This document shows, piece after piece, positions 9,339-16,606 of a DNA stretch of 64,000 nt (its first letter is position 1; every line of letters starts with the position of its first letter). Position numbers and translations under genes: made by a program. Origin of the DNA: AC-32 sp049644305 (GTDB taxonomy: Bacteria; Actinomycetota; Thermoleophilia; Gaiellales; Gaiellaceae). Where the stretch lies: assembly GCA_049644305.1 (NCBI GenBank), contig JBARRQ010000008.1, positions 20,775-84,774 on the forward strand, written 5' to 3'. The notes beneath the pieces are model-generated. The model ran no database searches and was not told where the DNA came from. It was given only the letters and a program-made list of their open reading frames with translations.

Positions 9339-9922
9339 TTGACGAGGTCGTTCATGACGCCGGCCACGAACTCGTCGAGCTCCTCGAGCGAGCCGTCGTT
9401 GACGTAGACGTAGTCGGCCCGGCTCGCCTTCTCCTCGTCCGGGAGCAGGCGAGGCTCACGCGGCTCAGGGGGCACCTGAGCCCGCGAGGCCCGCACTTCG
9501 GCCGGTGCTGTCACGACGACGACGGTGTCGAACCTATTCTCGCCGCCGACTTCGTAGAGAAGCGGCACCTCGGTCACGCACACTGCGGGCGGATTCGGCA
9601 GACGTCCCAGCTGCTCGCGCCACTCCAGATACTCCCGGACGACCCGGGGATGGAGCAGCCGCTCGAGCCAGTCGAGGTCGTCGCGATTAGGAAAGACGAG
9701 CTCCGCGATGGCGTTGCGGTCGATCTGGCCGGCCTCGTCGAGAATCCTCTCTCCGAACTTCTCGAGCAGCGCCGCGCGAACCTCCTCGTCCTCGCGCAAG
9801 AGGCGGTGGACGATCGCGTCGCTCGAGACGGTCGCGGCGCCGTGGCGCGCGAAGGCTGCCAGCGCCTCGCTCTTCCCGGCTCCGATGCCGCCCGTGATGG
9901 CGACGGCCAGCGGGCGCACCAT
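9335..9922 (-). CDS. coaE: dephospho-CoA kinase
   Basis: The last step of CoA synthesis: ATP-dependent 3'-phosphorylation of dephospho-CoA. The P-loop is GGIGAGKS at the N-terminus. SSDAIVHRLL and VTEVPLLYEVGGENRFDTVVVV match CoaE, and the end reads ADYVYVNDGSLEEL. I chose the ATG at 9922 because MVRPLAVAITGG is the normal family start. The lid segment is odd: where CoaE usually has an Arg/Gln-rich helix, this one reads AQVPPEPREPRLLPDEEK, Pro-rich and encoded over a perfect inverted repeat (9462-9482). Length (195 aa) is near normal. Confidence 0.9.
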   Translation of the reverse strand: MVRPLAVAITGGIGAGKSEALAAFARHGAATVSSDAIVHRLLREDEEVRAALLEKFGERILDEAGQIDRNAIAELVFPNRDDLDWLERLLHPRVVREYLEWREQLGRLPNPPAVCVTEVPLLYEVGGENRFDTVVVVTAPAEVRASRAQVPPEPREPRLLPDEEKASRADYVYVNDGSLEELDEFVAGVMNDLVK

Positions 9923-10034
9923 CAGAGGCCAGCTCGGCAGGAGGGGAACGTCGTTCTGCACCCCAAACGGTGCGCGAGACGGCCGCGCCGGCAAAGCCGA
10001 CCCGGCCTCCTTGGTCGGCGTCGCAAGCGAACGC

Positions 10035-11513
10035 CTAGTCGGGCGGCGCCGGCGCTTCGCCTTCCGAGTCGCCGGGGCCCGGCGTCTCGGGAGCTTCCTG
10101 GTCGGCCTCGATGCTCGCGTCGAGCTCCTCGGGACTCATCTCGGCGAACGGCTCTTCCGGCGCCGGCTCCGCCGCAGTTTCGGTCTCGGCTTCGGCTACG
10201 GGTGCCTCGAGAGCCGCCTCCTCGGCGGCCGGCAGCTCCTGCGGAGGTGCCTCCGCCGCGGTGTCGGCTTCGGCCACAGGTGTTTCGAGACCCGCCTCCA
10301 CCGGCTCCCCGGCCTCGGGAAACACCTCCTCCGAGAGATCGAGGTTCGGTGTGCCTTCGACCGCCTCGGAATCGTCGGCGCGCTGCGTGACGCCGCCGCC
10401 CTCGACGCGCTTGAGTGAGAGCGACAGCCGCCGCCGCTCGGCGTCCACCTCGATGATCTTCGCGCTCACGAGATCGCCCTGCGAAACGACTTCGCGCGGG
10501 TTCTCGACGTGGTGCTGAGCCAGCTCGGAGATGTGGACCAGCCCCTCCACTCCGGGCATGATCTCGACGAAAGCCCCGAAGGTGACCACCTTCGTCACCT
10601 TGCCCTCGACGGTGTCGCCTTCCTGGTACTGCTCGAGCACCTGCTGCCAGGGGTCGGACTGGGTTTGCTTGAGGCCGAGCGAGATGCGCTGACGCTCGCG
10701 GTCGATGTCGAGCACCTTGACCTTTACGTCCTGGCCGATCTCGAGGACCTCGGACGGATGGTTGACGTGGCTCCAGGAGAGCTCGGAGATGTGGATCAGC
10801 CCGTCCATCCCGTCGAGGTCGACGAAGGCGCCGAAGTCGACGATGTTCGAGATCTGTCCGTCGACGACGTCGCCCGGATTCAGGCGGTCGAGAATCTGCT
10901 GCCGCTGCTCCTTGCGCTCGTCCTCGAGCACGGCGCGGCGAGAGAGCACGACGTTGTTCCGTGAGCGGTTGAGCTCGATCACCTTGCAGCGAAGCTCCTG
11001 GCCCAGGAACTCGTCCAGGTCCTGCACGCGGCGGATGTCGACCAGCGAGGCGGGCAAGAAGCCCCGCACGCCGAGGTCGAGGATTAGGCCGCCCTTCACG
11101 ACCTCGATCACCCTGCCGTCGACCGGCTCTCCGGACTCTGCGGCCCTCTCGATCGCCTTCCAGGCCATCTCGAAGCGGGCGCGCTTCTTGGACAGGATCA
11201 GACGGCCCTCGGCGTCCTCTTTCGTCAGTACGAGCGCGTCGACCTCGTCGCCGAGGCTCACCTCGTCTGCGGGGTTCACGGAGCGCCGGATCGACAGCTC
11301 CGCGACCGGGATCACGCCTTCGGACTTGTAGCCGATGTCGACGAGCACCTCGTCTTTGTCCACGCGGACGACCGTGCCGTGAACGACCTCGCCCTCGTTG
11401 ATCGTCGGAAAGGTCGCGTCGTAGTCGGGGACGCGCCGGCCGTCCTCCGTCGTCGTCCAGACGCCGGCTTCGTCGAGCTGCTGCTCCTGTCTATCTACTG
11501 TTTCGTTGGCCAT
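10035..11513 (-). CDS. rpsA: 30S ribosomal protein S1
   Basis: A 492-residue protein with four consecutive S1 RNA-binding domains (about residues 40-110, 125-190, 210-280 and 295-365). The last two are the best conserved (VDFGAFVDLDGMDGLIHISE and VTFGAFVEIMPGVEGLVHIS). The C-terminal 110 residues are an acidic Ala/Glu/Pro-rich tail without recognisable fold, common in actinobacterial S1. ATG at 11513 has no Shine-Dalgarno but lies 13 bases after a TATACT -10 box, so the mRNA leader is very short. S1 delivers structured mRNAs to the 30S subunit; in a leaderless-rich genome its load may differ. Confidence 0.95.
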   Translation of the reverse strand: MANETVDRQEQQLDEAGVWTTTEDGRRVPDYDATFPTINEGEVVHGTVVRVDKDEVLVDIGYKSEGVIPVAELSIRRSVNPADEVSLGDEVDALVLTKEDAEGRLILSKKRARFEMAWKAIERAAESGEPVDGRVIEVVKGGLILDLGVRGFLPASLVDIRRVQDLDEFLGQELRCKVIELNRSRNNVVLSRRAVLEDERKEQRQQILDRLNPGDVVDGQISNIVDFGAFVDLDGMDGLIHISELSWSHVNHPSEVLEIGQDVKVKVLDIDRERQRISLGLKQTQSDPWQQVLEQYQEGDTVEGKVTKVVTFGAFVEIMPGVEGLVHISELAQHHVENPREVVSQGDLVSAKIIEVDAERRRLSLSLKRVEGGGVTQRADDSEAVEGTPNLDLSEEVFPEAGEPVEAGLETPVAEADTAAEAPPQELPAAEEAALEAPVAEAETETAAEPAPEEPFAEMSPEELDASIEADQEAPETPGPGDSEGEAPAPPD

Positions 11514-11526
11514 CAAGAAGGCGGTC

Positions 11527-11532
11527 AGTATA
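11527..11532 (-). promoter_or_regulatory. -10 box TATACT of rpsA
   Basis: TATACT on the minus strand, 13 bases before the rpsA ATG. This predicts a leader of only about six bases with no Shine-Dalgarno. No good -35 was found. Confidence 0.5.
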
Positions 11533-11595
11533 GCCGTGGGCCTGTAAAAGACCTTTGGCATTTGCCGAGTTTGCGCCGCGGGAGAGAGAGGCGCG

Positions 11596-12414
11596 CTAGT
11601 CGCTTGCTACGTCGCGGCGGAGGAAGACGAGATACGCGGGAAACAGCGTCGCGGCGATGTAGAGCGAGCAAACCCAGAGCGCCCGGATCACGGGAGCCCA
11701 GTCAGCAGGGGTGCGCAGAAATCCGTGCCATGCCTCGAATTGCGTGCCGAGCAAGTACGGACGGAAGCTCTCGGTCCCGGGAAGCACGCCGAGCAACTGC
11801 ATCAACAGCGCAAACATGAGCGACCCGACCACTGAGGCGGCGCTGTTCCGCGTCACCGTTGAGAGCAGCAGGCCGAATGACGCGATCCCGGCCAGCGGCA
11901 GCGAGTAGACGGCGAGGCTTGCGACGAGAAGGGCCAGGCCGTGCCCGGCCGACACTTTCGTTCCGGACAACGACGTCAACGGGTGGAAGCCCCACGCGAT
12001 GCTGCCTGCCGCAAGACCGACGAGCCCCATCGCGAACACGACCACAGCCGTGTACGTCAATGCGGCCAGCACCTTGCCGGCGAAGACCTGACCTCGCTCG
12101 CGTGATCGCGTGAGAATCGTCTTGAGCGTGTCGTTGTGGCTCTCCGACGCAACGATGTCACCCGCAACGAGCGCAGTTATCAGCGGGAGACCCCAGATCG
12201 ACATGAAGAACAGAACGACGAACGGCACCGCAAGGCCCGTGTCACGGATGTACCGGCCGAGCGGCACTTCGTTGGGCCCGCCCGTTTGGAGGACGAGCAC
12301 GACGACGAAGATGATCGGGACGAGCACGGCGGAGATCAAGCCCAGGTACGTGCGCTTCTGGGCGAGCAGCTTCGCTATCTCCCACTCGTAGACGCTCCCG
12401 ACTGCGGCGATCAT
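11596..12414 (-). CDS. ABC-2 type transporter permease
   Basis: A 272-residue membrane protein with six predicted helices. It includes LISAVLVPIIFVVVLVL, FVVLFFMSIWGLPLITALVAG and IASFGLLLSTVTRN, the last being an ABC-2 signature region. ATG at 12414 overlaps the stop of the ATPase gene (ATGA). It is the membrane half of an exporter with the ATPase upstream and is last in the operon that begins with the response regulator at 16568. The substrate is unknown; bacitracin/lantibiotic-type or lipoprotein-related export is typical for such two-component neighbours. Confidence 0.85.
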   Translation of the reverse strand: MIAAVGSVYEWEIAKLLAQKRTYLGLISAVLVPIIFVVVLVLQTGGPNEVPLGRYIRDTGLAVPFVVLFFMSIWGLPLITALVAGDIVASESHNDTLKTILTRSRERGQVFAGKVLAALTYTAVVVFAMGLVGLAAGSIAWGFHPLTSLSGTKVSAGHGLALLVASLAVYSLPLAGIASFGLLLSTVTRNSAASVVGSLMFALLMQLLGVLPGTESFRPYLLGTQFEAWHGFLRTPADWAPVIRALWVCSLYIAATLFPAYLVFLRRDVASD

Positions 12415-13349
12415 GCGACCGCCTCCCCCACGCCGGCCTCGGCCTCTTCGGTCAGGCCCAGGAAGAGCTCTTCCAGGCTCGCCCGCTGGGGAACGAGCGC
12501 GGTGACGGCGATCCTCGCCTGGCCGAGCGCGATCGACAGCGCGGCGACGGCGTCCTCCTCCGCCTGAAAACGAACCTCTCCGTCGACCGACGAGACCTCG
12601 TGGATCCCGGCCTGCCCAAGACACAGCGCCTTTGCGCGCTCGAGCTCGGGCGACCGCAGCTGGTAGCCGGTCGTGGCCGTGGCGAGGAGGTCCCGGAGCT
12701 GTCCCTCGTAGAGGATTCGCCCCTTGCGGATGATCGCCACGCGGTTGCACAGCTCCTCGACCTCGCCCAGGAGGTGGCTCGAGAGCAGGACCGTGATCTC
12801 CTGCGCCGCAAGACGGCGGACGAGATCGCGCATGTCGCGCATGCCGGCCGGGTCCAGGCCGGTGGTCGGCTCGTCCAGCAGCAGCAGCTTGGGAGCGCGT
12901 AGGAGCGCCGCGGCGATCCCGAGGCGCTGGCGCATCCCGTGTGAATAGCCACCGACCTTGTCGTTCGCGCGATCGCGCAACTCGACGACCTCGAGCAACT
13001 CTTCGATTCGGGAGCGCGAGTCGCCGTCGTCATAGGACGCCAGAAGGCGCAGGTTGCGACGGGCAGAGAGGTAGGGATAGAAGGTGGGCCCCTCGACGAA
13101 TCCTGCAACGCCGTCCAGCGCGGCCGCGCCGTCGACCTGCGGGTCGCGGCCGAAGAGCTCGATTGAGCCCGCCGTGGGCCGGATGAGCCCGAGAAGCATG
13201 CGCAGCGAGGTCGTCTTCCCTGCCCCGTTCGGGCCGAGGTAGCCGAAGACGTCCCCGGCCTCCACGGTCAGGTCGACTTGATCGACGGCGACGAGCTTTC
13301 CGTAGACCTTGATGAGGCCGCGTGCCGCGACCGGAGTCGGTCCGCTCAC
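12411..13349 (-). CDS. ABC transporter ATP-binding protein
   Basis: A 312-residue ATPase of the CcmA/DrrA/BcrA type. Walker A is GPNGAGKTT, the signature is YSHGMRQRLGIA, Walker B is LLLLDEPT, and the H-loop is in LLSSHLL. The roughly 80-residue C-terminal extension ends QRASLEELFLGLTEEAE, as in DrrA/BcrA proteins. GTG at 13349 overlaps the preceding stop as GTGA. It energises the permease encoded just downstream. Confidence 0.9.
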   Translation of the reverse strand: MSGPTPVAARGLIKVYGKLVAVDQVDLTVEAGDVFGYLGPNGAGKTTSLRMLLGLIRPTAGSIELFGRDPQVDGAAALDGVAGFVEGPTFYPYLSARRNLRLLASYDDGDSRSRIEELLEVVELRDRANDKVGGYSHGMRQRLGIAAALLRAPKLLLLDEPTTGLDPAGMRDMRDLVRRLAAQEITVLLSSHLLGEVEELCNRVAIIRKGRILYEGQLRDLLATATTGYQLRSPELERAKALCLGQAGIHEVSSVDGEVRFQAEEDAVAALSIALGQARIAVTALVPQRASLEELFLGLTEEAEAGVGEAVA

Positions 13350-14533
13350 TTCAGCTCGCGTGCGGCGGCCTCGGCACCTGCCGGCGGCACCGAGCCGGCG
13401 AGCACGAACGCGACCCCACCGCGGCTCCAACTGAGGACTGTCCCGAGCTGCGTCGCGAGCTCGTGCCCAGTCGCGCCGGCGATGGAGACACTCGGCAGGC
13501 TTCCGAGCATGCCGTTCCCGCTCTGGGCGTCGGCCTTTCGCTCGACGACGACGATCGCGCCGAGCCCGTGGCCGTAGACGAGCAGTGCCGCCGTCGAGCC
13601 CGAGCCGCCTACGAGACGCGCGTCCTGGCGCGGCAACCCGACCAGCGTGTCGGGAGCGATGACCGGGAAGCCCGCCTTGCTCTCGACCGCCTTCAGGCCG
13701 TTCACGCTCACGTGCGCGCCTTTCTGATGGTGCCGGCTTCGACCGAGCGAGCCCAGGTCGACCACCTTCGCGTCAGCCGGAGGCGATACCTCGACGTCGC
13801 TGGACGCGACAGCGCCGTAGGAGATCTTGGTCGCTTTGAGCTGGAGAACAGGCGAGGAGGCTCCCTGCGCGTAGATGCCGATCCTCAGCGGCACCCCGCT
13901 CACGGCGTCCCAGGCGAGCTCGCCTGCGCCGAGTAGCCCTCCGTCGTGCTTCGGCGACAGGCGCACCGTGTAGGCCGCGTGGTTCGCGACGTCGCTGGGC
14001 CGGGCGCCCGAGACGTCGGCGTGGTTCGACAGCTTCGAGAGAAGGTCGCGGATTCTCGCCAGCGTCGGCCCGCCGGTTCCATCCGTTCCACCGGGCTCTT
14101 TCGTGGCGGCCGCGTGCGCCGGCAGTTTCGCCCGGTACACCGTGTTCGACGATGCGTCGAAGATCGTCACGGCGGTCTGGTTCCACACCACTTGGACATC
14201 GCCCGCATTCGACTGCAGCTCGAGACGACCCCGGCCGTCGTTCGTCGCCCACAGGCGCCCCGAGGCCCCGGTCATGAGCGCCGAGCCGAGATTGCCCGCC
14301 AGGGCACCGGACGGAAAGAGGTTGTTCGTGAATTTGATCCGAGCCGTGATCCCCTTCGGGGCCGGGGCGGTGACGGCGTCGTGCAGGGCGTTCGCGAGCG
14401 GCTTCGGCGACGGCGTCGGTCCGCCGCCCCCGCTGGCCGCGACGGCGATCGCGCCGACGGAGCCGGCGAGAGCGGCCACGCCGCCGATCAGAAGTAGCAA
14501 GCGCGAAGTGGACAGGGTGCGAAGGAGCTTCAC
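13346..14533 (-). CDS. LolA/RseB-like lipoprotein-carrier-fold protein, membrane-anchored
   Basis: A 395-residue exported protein. Residues about 10-33 (LLLLIGGVAALAGSVGAIAVAA) form a signal anchor, followed by a Pro/Ser/Gly spacer. Residues about 45-245 have the strand pattern of the LolA/LprG/RseB half-barrel: KITARIKFTNN, GSALMTGASGRLWATNDGRGRLELQSNAG and TVYRAKLP are typical pieces. A C-terminal domain of about 150 residues follows. Relatives bind acyl chains or sense envelope damage. The position between a histidine kinase and an ABC exporter suggests an envelope lipid/lipoprotein sensor or a substrate-binding partner. GTG at 14533 overlaps the kinase stop. Confidence 0.65.
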   Translation of the reverse strand: MKLLRTLSTSRLLLLIGGVAALAGSVGAIAVAASGGGGPTPSPKPLANALHDAVTAPAPKGITARIKFTNNLFPSGALAGNLGSALMTGASGRLWATNDGRGRLELQSNAGDVQVVWNQTAVTIFDASSNTVYRAKLPAHAAATKEPGGTDGTGGPTLARIRDLLSKLSNHADVSGARPSDVANHAAYTVRLSPKHDGGLLGAGELAWDAVSGVPLRIGIYAQGASSPVLQLKATKISYGAVASSDVEVSPPADAKVVDLGSLGRSRHHQKGAHVSVNGLKAVESKAGFPVIAPDTLVGLPRQDARLVGGSGSTAALLVYGHGLGAIVVVERKADAQSGNGMLGSLPSVSIAGATGHELATQLGTVLSWSRGGVAFVLAGSVPPAGAEAAARELK

Positions 14534-15909
14534 GGGCGTCCTTTCCGAGACATCCCGGAACTTGTAGCGTCGAACTCTGAGAAACCTCTGAGAGCCGGCA
14601 GCTCGATTGTGAAGCGGGAGCCCTCGACGAACGCGCGGCCTCCGTGCCGCTCGGCAATCGCACGCACGATCGCGAGCCCGAGACCCGAGCCAGGATCTTC
14701 GTGCCCGCCTCGCCAGAACCGCGAAAAGATGTGCTCGGCCTCTTCCGGGCTCGGGCCCGGCCCCTCGTCCTCGACAGAGAGCTGCGCCATGCCGTCGACG
14801 CGGCGCGCAGTAAGAGTGATTTCGCCGCCGCTGGGGCCGTAGAGCTCGGCGTTCTCGATCAGGTTGACCAGCGCCCGCTCGAGTGCCGCGCGGTCGCCGC
14901 GCACCGCCACGGGATCGAGCCGCCGCACGACGCGGCCGTTCCCGCGGGTCGCCGCCTCGGCCAGCTCGTCGAGGCGGATGAGCTCTGTAGGCGGCTCTGC
15001 TGATTCCTCCCAGGAGACAGCCAGCAGGTCGTCTGCAAGCCGCGCCAGCCGCTGCGCGTCTGCCTGCAACTCGCCCACGAGCTCGGTCGTCGCCCCGTGA
15101 CGAGCGAGGTAGGCGACGTTTCCGCGCAGCGCAGTAAGCGGGGTACGGAGCTCGTGTGAGGCATCCGCGAGGAACCGGCGCTCGGCGTCACGCGAGCGCT
15201 CGAGGCTGGCGAGCATCTCGTTCAGCGTCGCCGCAAGCCGCCCGACCTCGTCGCGGGCCTCGGGCTGCGGTAGCCGCCGGCGAGGATCGCCGGTGCGCTC
15301 GACCTCTGCAGCCGCCTCGGCCAGCCTCCCAAGCGGTCGCAGGGCCCTCGATATCAGCACGGCGACGGCCGCGCCGGCCAGAACTGCGGCGCCCAGGGCG
15401 GCCACGAGCACGAACGCGTGCAAGCTCGCGAGCGTGTCGCGGAGGTCACGTGTGGATCCCGCGACGACGACGGCGCCGCCGGCGGCCGGCCCGCCCACCT
15501 CGGCCAGCGGCGCCGTGTACGCGCGAAGGTGATCGCCGCCGAGCTCGAGGTTCGAGTAGCCGGAGAGTCCGGCCGTGATCGCCCGCCGGAGCGATTCCCC
15601 GGCGGGAAGCACCCGGCCGCCGAGAGCCAGCGACCGGGCAACGATGCGCATGTGGCGATCGACCACCTCCACCGACAGCTGCGTGCCGCCGAGCGGTGCG
15701 TCGAGCGCGCCGGGTGTAGTCAGGACGGCCGGCGCCGACGCCGCGAGCTGCGCCGTCTCGACGGCTCGCTGCCGCAACGTGCGATCGAGTGAGCGATGGA
15801 GATGCCGCGACACCAGCACGTCGACGCCTATGCCGACCACGGCGACGGCGAGCAGGATGGCGATCGCCGCGGCCGCAACGGAGCGAACACGGAGCGACGC
15901 GCCGGTCAT
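14530..15909 (-). CDS. two-component sensor histidine kinase
   Basis: A 459-residue membrane kinase. TM1 spans about residues 9-30 and an extracytoplasmic sensor of about 130 residues follows. TM2 (VLVAALGAAVLAGAAVAVLIS) leads into a HAMP domain (RPLGRLAEAAAEVERTGD). The phosphoacceptor is in FLADASHELRTPLT. ATP-binding boxes are NLIENAELYG (N), DEGPGPSPEEAEHIFSRFWR (G1/F) and GSGLGLAI (G2). ATG at 15909 overlaps the response regulator stop. The envelope-facing sensor and the downstream LolA-like and ABC genes suggest response to a membrane-active compound; this is inference. Confidence 0.93.
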   Translation of the reverse strand: MTGASLRVRSVAAAAIAILLAVAVVGIGVDVLVSRHLHRSLDRTLRQRAVETAQLAASAPAVLTTPGALDAPLGGTQLSVEVVDRHMRIVARSLALGGRVLPAGESLRRAITAGLSGYSNLELGGDHLRAYTAPLAEVGGPAAGGAVVVAGSTRDLRDTLASLHAFVLVAALGAAVLAGAAVAVLISRALRPLGRLAEAAAEVERTGDPRRRLPQPEARDEVGRLAATLNEMLASLERSRDAERRFLADASHELRTPLTALRGNVAYLARHGATTELVGELQADAQRLARLADDLLAVSWEESAEPPTELIRLDELAEAATRGNGRVVRRLDPVAVRGDRAALERALVNLIENAELYGPSGGEITLTARRVDGMAQLSVEDEGPGPSPEEAEHIFSRFWRGGHEDPGSGLGLAIVRAIAERHGGRAFVEGSRFTIELPALRGFSEFDATSSGMSRKGRP

Positions 15910-16568
15910 CGGAGGACGAAGCCCGTGCCGTACACGGTCTCGATCAGAGCGGGCTCTCCGAGCTTTCGGCGGAGGTACGACACGTAACGGTCGATCGTGT
16001 TCAGGCTGGCCCCGCCCGGGCCGCCCCAGATCCGCTCGAGCGCGAGCTGGCGCGTCACGACCTGGCGCCGATTCCTGAGCAGCAGCTCGAGCAGATCGGC
16101 CTCGCGGGCGCTCAGCTGGATGACCCGCCCGGCACGCTCGGCTTGGCGCGAACGAAGGTCGAACACGAGATCTCCATAGGCGAGGAGATCTTCCGGCTCC
16201 CCTCCGCGCCGCAGAAGCGCCCGCACACGCGCCAGGAGCTCTTCGGAGGCGAAGGGCTTCACGAGGTAGTCATCGGCGCCGGCGTCGAGGCCGGCAACGC
16301 GGTCCGCCACTTCGCCGCGGGCGGTCAGCAAGAGAATCGGCAGCCGCAAGCCCTTGTCACGCAGCCTCCTGCAGACGGCGAGGCCGTCAACACCCGGCAT
16401 GGAGACGTCGAGCACGACGAGGTCCGGCACCGAGCGTTCGACAGCCGCGAGTGCCGCGCCCCCGTCGGCGCTCGAGTCGACGCCATACCCCTCCGCGATC
16501 AGCGTGCGTGCGAGCATCCGCCTGATCGGCGGATCGTCGTCAACGACCAGAATCGTGGCCTCGGCCAC
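15906..16568 (-). CDS. OmpR/PhoB-family response regulator
   Basis: A 220-residue DNA-binding response regulator. Receiver domain: acidic pocket DDD at residues 10-12, phosphoacceptor D54 in LVVLDVSMPG, T82, and K104 in YLVKPF. The C-terminal winged helix (about 125-220) includes LSAREADLLELLLRN and TIDRYVSYLRRKLG. It heads the operon with the kinase, LolA-like protein and ABC exporter, and is probably activated by the adjacent kinase. GTG at 16568 lies six bases after a TACCCT hexamer, consistent with a leaderless transcript. Confidence 0.93.
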   Translation of the reverse strand: MAEATILVVDDDPPIRRMLARTLIAEGYGVDSSADGGAALAAVERSVPDLVVLDVSMPGVDGLAVCRRLRDKGLRLPILLLTARGEVADRVAGLDAGADDYLVKPFASEELLARVRALLRRGGEPEDLLAYGDLVFDLRSRQAERAGRVIQLSAREADLLELLLRNRRQVVTRQLALERIWGGPGGASLNTIDRYVSYLRRKLGEPALIETVYGTGFVLR

Positions 16569-16574
16569 AAGGTG

Positions 16575-16580
16575 AGGGTA
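16575..16580 (-). promoter_or_regulatory. -10 hexamer TACCCT of the response-regulator operon
   Basis: TACCCT, six bases, GTG on the minus strand. It is the only intergenic space (38 bases) available for the operon promoter. Confidence 0.45.
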
Positions 16581-16606
16581 GCCCCGTCACCCTCGAAGGC
16601 GGTTGT

